A DNA stretch of 64,000 nt from assembly GCA_020091685.1 (NCBI GenBank), contig CM034610.1:8290948-8354947 (forward strand), written 5' to 3'. Positions within the stretch are counted from its first letter, which is position 1. Every line of letters begins with the position of its first letter. Below, in pieces: positions 63,101-64,000 of the stretch. Origin of the DNA: Lutjanus erythropterus. Taxonomy: Eukaryota; Chordata; Actinopteri; Lutjaniformes; Lutjanidae. The notes under the pieces were generated by a model. It saw only the letters and a list, made by a program, of their open reading frames with translations. It was not told the DNA's origin and searched no databases. The position numbers and the translations under genes are program-made.

Positions 63101-63678
63101 TTCTGATCAGTATACTACAAGCTTCACAGAACTTTTATTCCCACAAAATATCAAAGTCAAGCCTGCACCATTCAATCTCAAACACACTTTTCAAATGTGT
63201 TTAGTGATCCAGAAGTTTGGTGTTAATGGGCGCCACAGAATCGTGTGCCCCCTGACAACTCAACAATAGCTCTAATCCCTGGCTTGTTCTCAGGCTCCTG
63301 GCAAAGTGTTTTCTCTCACCTATTAGGGCTGTTATTCTCTAAATTCCCTCAATTACGCACGAGGAACAGAGCTGCTGTTTTCTGGTGCAGCTGTTGGTTT
63401 GATATGGGGGTCAGCGGTGCAAAACTGTGTGTGCATCCATGTGCAACAGAGTGGAGCAACATGTGCAGGCACAAGGCATCTTTCTATCATTCACACATTT
63501 ACTGTACATTCAAGGTCCCTCACGGTTCAGTACACACACGCGCGTGGTCCTGGCACAGAGTGGTACGGTGTTCTAGTCTCTGATTTATTGTCCCATTATA
63601 TGTTTGTTCTGCTGTATTTACAGACCATTCACTGAACTGATCTATCAGGAGCGGAGTCAGCGCCGCAAGCATGAATAA
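14456..63678 (+). CDS. pemt: pemt, phosphatidylethanolamine N-methyltransferase, 3' five coding exons (join; 5' exon(s) outside window)
   Basis: Gene-level entry for join(14456-14571, 32586-32731, 40124-40235, 58356-58430, 63624-63678). The exon lengths 116+146+112+75+55 total 504 nt, giving 167 residues plus TAA. The product aligns without gaps to human PEMT residues 32-198 (recalled from memory). Shared blocks include [61 protein letters not shown] and PFTELIY. PEMT is an integral membrane protein of the ER and mitochondria-associated membranes. It methylates phosphatidylethanolamine three times with AdoMet to give phosphatidylcholine. Three hydrophobic segments are visible: human-equivalent residues about 51-66, 90-113 and 158-178. 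All introns are GT-AG and all codons split across exons resolve cleanly. The N-terminal part (about 31 residues with the first membrane segment) is missing because its exon is not in the window. Oddities are Val at human position 98 and Gly at 181, both in AdoMet motifs. The C-terminus ends RRKHE, with Lys at -3, which could be a weak ER-retrieval signal (speculative). Confidence 0.96.
14797..14804. repeat. Target-site duplication, left copy (GTTTAAAC)
   Basis: Identical to 15432-15439 and directly abutting the element ends. The sequence is itself palindromic. Confidence 0.85.
14805..15431 (+). mobile_element. hAT-type non-autonomous transposon with intact 8-bp target duplication
   Basis: The left end CAGGGGTCGCGTTAACC and the right end, read on the minus strand as CAGAGGTTGCGCTAGAC, form imperfect terminal inverted repeats. 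Both ends are flanked by the same 8 bp, GTTTAAAC (14797-14804 and 15432-15439), as hAT insertions produce. The 627-bp interior keeps a piece of a coding region. At 15165 a frame reads [25 protein letters not shown], in two parts [10 protein letters not shown] and DGKMFYDIC. This resembles the TTF/BED-like zinc-finger N-terminus of hAT-derived proteins. Just upstream, another frame (from about 15021) reads [18 protein letters not shown], so the remnant is frameshifted. The element cannot encode a transposase. Confidence 0.85.
15432..15439. repeat. Target-site duplication, right copy (GTTTAAAC)
   Basis: Identical to 14797-14804, immediately right of the terminal CCTCTG of the hAT element. Confidence 0.85.
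19630..19985 (-). repeat. Repeat family A copy, inverted
   Basis: On the minus strand it reads GAAGTAGCGTGGAATCATGGGAGTTGT, then TGTTAAACAACCATCAT and, further on, TTGGAAATTATAGCAACTAGTGGC. These match the ordered words of 40740-41010 (TGAAGTAGCGTGGGATCATGGGAGTTAT ... GGAAATTATAGCAACTAG) and 49985-50375. It is a multi-copy interspersed repeat of unknown class. Confidence 0.65.
20290..20960. repeat. Composite of decayed interspersed repeats
   Basis: 20425-20465 (GGAAGGGGAGGGTGAGGCAAGGTGTTTGC) repeats the minus strand of 39055-39095. The following stretch (GGACCTTTTTCCAGTCTATGCAAGAC, TTTTTTCCGCGATAGCAGAATGATCATGTG) matches wording I recognise from a widespread teleost repeat. Boundaries are not defined. 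The open frames inside look like chance. Confidence 0.45.
22170..22700. repeat. GCTAAC/GTTAGC-rich repeat family B, two parts in opposite orientation
   Basis: 22185-22385 is the minus-strand form (GGCTGTATTTAGGCACAG, GCTAACATACTGATGGTTAGC). 22395-22690 is the plus-strand form (CAACAACTATAGGATGGATTGCCATGAA, ATGAATTGTAATCACTTTTCATTTAGC, TTTATGACCAAATA, ACATTCCCATCAGC). The family recurs at 29835-30620, 44440-44825 and 47660-47990. It is a common fish intronic repeat. Confidence 0.6.
23821..24163 (+). mobile_element. LINE (non-LTR retrotransposon) 3' fragment, 5'-truncated and internally deleted
   Basis: An open frame at 23821-24039 contains [18 protein letters not shown] followed by [20 protein letters not shown]. 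This matches the C-terminal region of fish LINE reverse transcriptase proteins (typical wording LDYGDVIYMHA-STLKPLD-YHSALRFITG). It then jumps to IDCSCL and stop, the usual extreme C-terminus, so a central part is lost. The 3' untranslated stretch carries GGTCTCTCTTACAAATGAGACTCTGATTCAGTGGGAC and ends AATAAATATTAAATA, the usual fish LINE tail form. An L2/CR1-like clade is likely but not certain. Confidence 0.75.
25520..25850 (-). repeat. Second copy of the AGGTCA-rich interspersed repeat, inverted
   Basis: Contains GGTCACAGTGACCTTGAACTTTGACTTCTGACCACCAAAATAGAATCAG, the reverse complement of the TTTTGGTGGTCAGAGGTCAAGGTC wording at 580-616. It also has two spaced ACAAGAATGGGACA motifs (about 25669 and 25814), showing an internal duplication. 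The end, ACACACAGACAACCCAAACACACAATGCCTCC, is a typical terminal phrase of this fish repeat. Confidence 0.65.
25686..25700. promoter_or_regulatory. Perfect palindromic ERE-like sequence (AGGTCA-CAG-TGACCT)
   Basis: AGGTCACAGTGACCT matches GGTCAnnnTGACC exactly. It occupies the position homologous to 602-616 within the same repeat family. Additional half-site-like words (TGAACTTTGACTTCTGACC) follow. Function is inference only. Confidence 0.4.
25885..26050. repeat. Decayed interspersed repeat (GAAGAAGCTGCTCTGTAGTGTGGTGG...)
   Basis: Wording such as AGAAGCTGCTCTGTAGTGTGGTGGTACGGCTGC and GACGGCAGCAGGGTGAACTAGCTGTGGCTGGGGTG is familiar from a widespread fish repeat. The minus-strand open frame over 25689-26057 is not a recognised gene. 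Confidence 0.4.
26389..26800. mobile_element. hAT-like MITE
   Basis: The left end CAGGCTGAGTACCAAATTTCGATAC and the right end, read on the minus strand as TAGGGCTGGGTATCATTCAAAGATTTT, are imperfect inverted repeats of the fish TAGGGCTGGGTATC-type hAT MITE. The right arm contains AAGTCAAGGTATCGGTACTGGTATTG. Flanks do not show a clear 8-bp duplication. No coding capacity. Confidence 0.65.
28205..28475 (+). repeat. ATTAATCGATTAATC-type fish repeat, copy 1
   Basis: Runs in order through CAGTTGATCGGAAGAAAATTAGTTAATTAATTGATTAATTG, CAGCTTCTTAAATG, TTTGAGTTTTGGATGGTTGGTTGGACAAAATAAG, ACATTTTATAGACTAAAGGATTGATC and GGCAGATTAATCAATAATTAAAATAATTATTAGTTGCAGCC. This is a very common teleost element with this exact order. 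It ends in GTTGCAGCC. Confidence 0.75.
28500..28746 (+). repeat. ATTAATCGATTAATC-type fish repeat, copy 2
   Basis: Same family and orientation as 28205-28475, retaining different internal parts (AATGAGGATTTGCAGCTTTTCTGTGTTTTTATATCATTGTTAATTGAATATCTCTGGGTTTT). It ends TTGATTAATTGTTGCAGCTCTA. The two copies lie nearly head to tail. Confidence 0.7.
29835..30620 (+). repeat. Repeat family B copy (CAACAACTATTGGA ... GCTAATTAGCAAATGTTAGC)
   Basis: Contains TTTCAACAACTATTGGACACTTACAATGAAATCTTGTACTG, TGTACAGACATTCATGCTC, ACTTCGGTTTTGGTGATCAAATACCTGC, GTGCTAATTAGCAAATGTTAGCATACTAAA and CATGCTAGCATTAGC in the usual order. This is the fullest copy in the window. Apparent open frames inside it are accidental. 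Confidence 0.65.
32586..32731 (+). CDS. pemt: pemt coding exon B (human-equivalent residues 70-119; first AdoMet motif)
   Basis: 146 nt. The acceptor is TTTGTTTTTCTGCAG and the donor GTAAGT. It starts with T completing AG|T (Ser) and ends with G of a split Gly codon (G|GT). The product begins [16 protein letters not shown] and continues into a long hydrophobic helix ([19 protein letters not shown]), then [10 protein letters not shown]. Aligned to human PEMT, the described GXG AdoMet motif at 98-100 reads Val-Leu-Gly here (GTG CTG GGC). The first Gly is therefore replaced, while Gly100 is kept. The downstream GF-GTFLGDYFG block is fully conserved. Confidence 0.96.
32899..33499 (+). mobile_element. 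Tc1/mariner-type transposon, internally deleted derivative
   Basis: The left arm carries AATGATTTGCAAATACTTTTCAAC, CAAGATATTTAAACTGATAAACTTTATTG. The right end, CCACAACGTTTTGGGAATAGGGATTTGTA, is inversely related to the left end CAAACCTCAGTTCCACAAAAGTTTG. The interior keeps part of the transposase HTH: at 33273-33323 the frame reads [17 protein letters not shown], the expected DNA-binding helix wording. The catalytic region is absent. About 600 bp remain of an element that is normally well over 1 kb. Confidence 0.75.
35083..35546. repeat. MITE-like repeat (GGCCCAACCAC ... GTCAGGCTCTAAT)
   Basis: The left end TATGGCCCAACCACTATTG and the right end, read on the minus strand as TTAGAGCCTGACGGATACC, resemble the ends of a fish repeat with GGCCCGACCGATAT / AGAGCCTGACCGATAT termini. 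GATATTAGGG and GGCCAATATCAGACTGATGG lie inside. The inverted repeats are imperfect. Confidence 0.45.
36540..36790 (-). mobile_element. tRNA-derived SINE
   Basis: Read on the minus strand, the head (GCGCTGAGGTAGCCATGAGGTCAGAGAAGTGGG...) has an A-box-like TAGCCATGAGG (36748-36758). About 33 nt later it has a B-box-like GAGTTTGGATCC (36704-36715), spaced as in a tRNA. The phrase AGAGAAGTGGGTCTGTGATCCCTAGGTTGGGAGTTTGGATCC is typical of fish tRNA-SINE heads. The body continues to about 36540 with GGGGCTTAATATAGAGCAAATAAG. Confidence 0.55.
37855..38230. repeat. TTATTAA/TTTATAA-rich interspersed repeat
   Basis: The phrases CACTTTATACTAAGACTGACCACATAAA, GTTATTAATTAGCTTGTGAACA, TTGGCAAGCAACAGATCACTGTACC and GATTAATAAACTGTTTACAACCTAATTAATGG match a common teleost repeat in order. 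TTTGGTAAG at 38003 and TTTGGCAAG at 38111 hint at an internal duplication of about 108 bp. Confidence 0.5.
38260..38520 (-). repeat. Repeat family A copy, inverted, truncated
   Basis: Parallels 19640-19860: ATATTATACATCTTGTTGAGTTGTGTACTTATATTATTCCAGATATTT versus GTTATATATTTTGCTGAGTTGTGTTCTCACGTTATCCCAAGTGTTT. TCTGCCTCAGTCATGTCAG is the inverse of the CTGACATGACTTAGGTAGAG wording at 50119. Confidence 0.5.
38985..39250 (-). repeat. AGGTCCAGTCTGTAAGATTTACGG-type fish repeat
   Basis: On the minus strand it runs AAAGGTCCAGTCTGTAAGATTTACGGGGATTTATTGGCAG, GTTTTCATTAGTGTATTATCACC, TTGTGTTTGTTACCTTAGAATGAGCCGTTCATGTCTACAG and GGGGAGGGTGAGGCAAGGTGTTTGC. This is a well-known teleost repeat order. Confidence 0.65.
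40124..40235 (+). CDS. pemt: pemt coding exon C (human-equivalent residues 119-156; most conserved block)
   Basis: 112 nt. The acceptor is GTTGGTTTCCCAG and the donor GTAAGT. It enters as GT completing Gly and leaves as AT of a split Ile codon. It encodes [18 protein letters not shown] and then [18 protein letters not shown]. The FPFN and NPMYWGST blocks are hallmarks of the PEMT/phospholipid methyltransferase family. The donor is followed at once by a (TG)26 tract, so the 5' splice site lies against a long GU repeat in the pre-mRNA. Confidence 0.97.
40241..40292. repeat. (TG)26 microsatellite abutting a splice donor
   Basis: Uninterrupted TG dinucleotides begin immediately after GTAAG of the exon C donor and run for 52 nt. 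In the transcript this is a GU repeat, the preferred binding sequence of several splicing regulators. Confidence 0.95.
40740..41010 (+). repeat. Repeat family A copy
   Basis: The wording GTTTGTGAAGTAGCGTGGGATCATGGGAGTTAT, CAGCCACCATAGCTGATGAAAATCTG and TGGAGGAAAAGCACCATTACTC is shared nearly verbatim with 49985-50375 and inversely with 19630-19985. Confidence 0.7.
44440..44825 (+). repeat. Repeat family B copy
   Basis: The words CAACAAGTATTAGATGGATCACCATTAAATA, GATGACCAAATACTG, AAATTAGCAAGTGTTAGCATGCTAACGC, GGTAAACATGATACCTGCTAAATA and GTTAGCATGACTGAAGGC follow the usual order of this family. Confidence 0.6.
44850..45128 (+). mobile_element. Tc1-like transposon relic, 5' part
   Basis: Matches, as I recall it, the fish Tc1-type element whose coding start follows TCCAAAGTTGATGTG: here TTCTTCAAGTTGATGTGTTTGGAGCAG, GACAAAGGGCAAATTGTGATGGCTGGATAACTGGGTCAGAGCATCTCCAAA, GTGGTCCAAGGAAGGACA and TGGTCAGATCCAACA. 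The 5' terminal inverted repeat is missing. Continued at 45591. Confidence 0.7.
45129..45590 (+). mobile_element. hAT-like (BED-finger) sequence interrupting the Tc1 relic
   Basis: These 462 bp separate two parts that are much closer together in the Tc1 family. At 45324-45377 the frame reads [18 protein letters not shown] and then stop. SVW-YFGY is the aromatic start of BED-type zinc fingers found in hAT transposases. No terminal repeats or 8-bp duplication are discernible, so the mechanism of insertion is uncertain. Confidence 0.5.
45591..46026 (+). mobile_element. Tc1-like transposon relic, 3' part with end
   Basis: Contains GAGCATCAGAATTGGACCATGGAGCGATGAAAGAAGGTGGCCTGG. It then jumps (internal deletion) to TTGGCCTTCACATTCCCAGATCTCAGTCTGATCAAGCATCTGTGGGATTTGCTG, AAGGATCTGTTGCGAACGTCTTGGTGCCAGATACCACAGGACAC, and ends CAGGCAGGTGGTTTTAATGTTGTGGCTGATCAGTA, the characteristic Tc1-type terminus. 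No intact transposase frame remains. Confidence 0.75.
46202..46214. repeat. Poly-C tract (13 C)
   Basis: An uninterrupted run of 13 C. No other feature is associated. Confidence 0.9.
47660..47990 (-). repeat. Repeat family B copy, inverted and degenerate
   Basis: ATCCTGATGAGAACATAAATGTCTATATATTTCATGGCAATCCATCGAGCAATCTTTAAGATATGTCACTGAAAAAAAC is the inverse form of the family phrase CAATAGTTGTTGAGATATTTCACT / GGATTGCCATGAAAT, and the second unit (AATCATCTAATAATTGTTGAGAAAAT) follows. Confidence 0.5.
49985..50375 (+). repeat. Repeat family A copy, longest
   Basis: Shares TGATGTAGCTTGGGATCATGGGAGTTGTACTTATTACTGTTTAACAACCATCATAGCTGATGAAAATCT, ATGTTACGACGACTAGCAGCCAGCTAGCAACAGCTAGAAGGAAAAGCACCATTA and ACAGATTTCTCAGCATTTG with 40740-41010 in the same order. 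Confidence 0.7.
50489..50514. repeat. (ATGT)n short microsatellite
   Basis: A run of ATGT units (ATGTATGTATGTATGTATGCATGTAAGT) with one substitution. Confidence 0.8.
51057..51545. other. CpG-dense island inside pemt intron, function unknown
   Basis: About 30 or more CpG dinucleotides fall in roughly 490 bp, whereas surrounding intron DNA is AT-rich and CpG-poor. Several frames on both strands stay open because the block is GC-rich. The longest is 155 codons on the minus strand (51057-51524). On the plus strand an ATG at 51336 with A at -3 opens 72 codons of a Ser/Thr/Pro-rich, low-complexity product (contains [15 protein letters not shown]). None resembles a protein I know. It could be an alternative promoter, an exapted or recent TE part, or a regulatory island. 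Confidence 0.5.
52103..52160. repeat. (GATG/GATA/AAAT)n compound tetranucleotide repeat
   Basis: GATGGATGAATGGATGGATAGATGCATAAATAAATAAATGAATGAATAATTGAATAAAA: an impure compound microsatellite. Confidence 0.75.
54735..55135. repeat. TGTCATAA-type repeat, copy
   Basis: CTCATAACAGCTAATGTCAAAACCAATCACTTATGACAGTTTGATGTAACGTTAAAACATAAAGCTAAA matches 60510-60580 and 60845-60910. An internal duplication is also visible: TTTATGACAAGTGCAAATGGTACCACTTTAATTGAAGTCCAGGAAATTATTCATGACAC (about 54758) and TTTATGACAAGTTTAGAATGTACCACGTTACTTAAAGTCAAGGAAAATATTCATGACAC (about 54860). Confidence 0.65.
57622..57648. repeat. Poly-T tract (27 T)
   Basis: An uninterrupted run of 27 T on the + strand, about 700 bp upstream of exon D. 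It could be the tail of a retroposed copy on the minus strand, but no element body is recognised next to it. Confidence 0.9.
58356..58430 (+). CDS. pemt: pemt coding exon D (human-equivalent residues 156-181; last membrane segment)
   Basis: 75 nt. The acceptor is preceded by a strong pyrimidine tract (CTCTTTTTCTCTCCCTCTCTGTCTTCAG) and the donor is GTGAGT. C completes AT|C (Ile), followed by [18 protein letters not shown] and VAIRFE, and the exon ends with GG of a split codon. This is the fourth membrane helix of PEMT and leads to the human Glu180-Glu181 AdoMet motif. Only the first Glu is present; the split codon GG|A gives Gly at 181. No other GT near the exon end would restore Glu in frame. 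Confidence 0.95.
59321..59420 (-). mobile_element. Tc1/mariner fragment, same family as 32899-33499
   Basis: On the minus strand it reads AAAAAAGTTGGTACAGGAGCAACAAAAGTTTGGGGAAAGTTGTGGAATCTCATAAAACACCTTTTAATAACATTCCACATGTAAACAGGTGAACTGTT. This is the family's leader region, with the GGGCAACAGAAGACTGGGAA and ACATTCCACAGGTAATCAGGT words seen at 33090-33140. No coding part is left. Confidence 0.65.
60063..60137. repeat. (GT)n microsatellite
   Basis: Imperfect at the left; uninterrupted GT from about 60087 to 60137. Apparent proteins made of Cys-Val or His-Thr dipeptides across it are artefacts of the repeat. Confidence 0.95.
60308..61174. repeat. TGTCATAA-type repeat with terminal inverted repeats and internal tandem duplication
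   Basis: The left end TACGGTAGCACTTTATTTGAAGGG and the right end AGGCACACCCCTTCAAGCAAAATG are inversely related. A unit starting CCAGTGTCA(A/G)AACCAACCACATATGACATTGTAATGTAATGTTATAACATAAA occurs at about 60522 and 60851, a period of about 330 bp. An internal copy of the terminal motif (AAGCACACCCCTTCAAGTGG) sits at about 60831-60850. It looks like a MITE that was tandemly expanded. No coding capacity. Confidence 0.7.
63624..63678 (+). CDS. pemt: pemt terminal coding exon E with stop codon
   Basis: 55 nt including TAA at 63676-63678. The acceptor is GCTGTATTTACAG. It begins with A completing GG|A (Gly), then [17 protein letters not shown] and stop. Human PEMT has PFTAEIYRQ at the same place and ends one residue later. 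The tail is strongly basic and cytosolic in the accepted topology. Lys at -3, preceded by two Arg, resembles but does not match a classical KKXX or KXKXX retrieval signal. Confidence 0.95.
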
Positions 63679-64000
63679 TCATCTCCCTCCCAGACGCTTC
63701 CTGCTCCTGGTTTGGCTGAGGATTCCCATCCGGTCACGAGGACAGACAGACTGGCCAACAGCCACAATCATTAATCAACCTTCAGAGTGGTTTCAAAGGC
63801 TACAGTCACACTGCAAACTCCTCTGATGAATGTGGAACCTACATAAAGCTTTCTAAAGATTTCTAATCATTTTGGACAACATGGTACTAAATTAGGCTAA
63901 GGATTCCAAGTCAAAGTCATTTTGATGTTCTGAGAAACATGCGTATTCACTTTCTTATTCAGAATTACATGAGAAGATTGACACCACTCTCATGTGAGTT
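63679..64000 (+). other. pemt: pemt 3' UTR, start (end not determined)
   Basis: Sequence directly after the pemt stop codon, with no long open frame. I see no canonical AATAAA before the window edge. CATAAA at 63842-63847 is a weak variant poly(A) signal. The cleavage site may lie beyond position 64000. Confidence 0.6.

Larger units (their letters stand above)
58431..63623 (+). other. pemt: pemt intron between exons D and E (5.2 kb)
   Basis: GT-AG intron with phase 2 split (GG|A). It contains a fragment of the same Tc1/mariner family as 32899-33499 (59321-59420, opposite strand), a long (GT)n tract (60063-60137) and a tandemly duplicated TGTCATAA-type repeat (60308-61174). I see nothing specific in 61175-63623. 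Confidence 0.85.

Noticed and set aside
1..64000. CRISPR arrays, operons, rRNA and tRNA genes.
   Set aside because: No regularly spaced short repeats, no rRNA wording and no complete tRNA cloverleaf were seen; the only tRNA-like piece is the SINE head at about 36704-36780.

Overview
The window is vertebrate genomic DNA, almost certainly from a teleost fish. It is AT-rich and intron-dominated, with GT-AG introns of 5 to 18 kb, (GT)n tracts, and many interspersed repeats of types I know from fish genomes: Tc1/mariner, hAT, LINE and tRNA-SINE relics, plus fish-type repeats rich in GCTAAC/GTTAGC. No bacterial, phage or CRISPR features are present.

I can support one gene. Five exons on the + strand (14456-14571, 32586-32731, 40124-40235, 58356-58430, 63624-63678) join in perfect phase to encode the last 167 residues of phosphatidylethanolamine N-methyltransferase (pemt). 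This is an ER/mitochondria-associated membrane enzyme that makes phosphatidylcholine from phosphatidylethanolamine with three AdoMet molecules. The product aligns without gaps to human PEMT from Val32 to residue 198. The upstream exon(s), coding for about the first 31 residues, the 5' UTR and the promoter lie outside the window. The 3' UTR begins at 63679 and runs toward or past the right edge.

Layout: 1-14455 is the 3' part of a long upstream intron. 14572-32585 (18.0 kb), 32732-40123 (7.4 kb), 40236-58355 (18.1 kb) and 58431-63623 (5.2 kb) are the other introns. They hold repeat relics. The best are a hAT-type element with a perfect 8-bp target duplication (14805-15431), a Tc1-like relic interrupted by a BED-finger-bearing hAT-like piece (44850-46026), a Tc1/mariner deletion derivative (32899-33499), a 3' LINE fragment (23821-24163), a tRNA-derived SINE (about 36540-36790) and several multi-copy families.

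The points most worth a second look are: (1) two AdoMet-motif positions differ from human PEMT (Gly98 to Val, Glu181 to Gly, in human numbering); (2) two perfect palindromic estrogen-response-element sequences sit in repeats inside this gene, whose human orthologue is estrogen-responsive; (3) a (TG)26 tract abuts the exon 40124-40235 donor; (4) an unexplained CpG-dense island lies at about 51057-51545 in the largest intron. I see no clear novel multi-gene system here.
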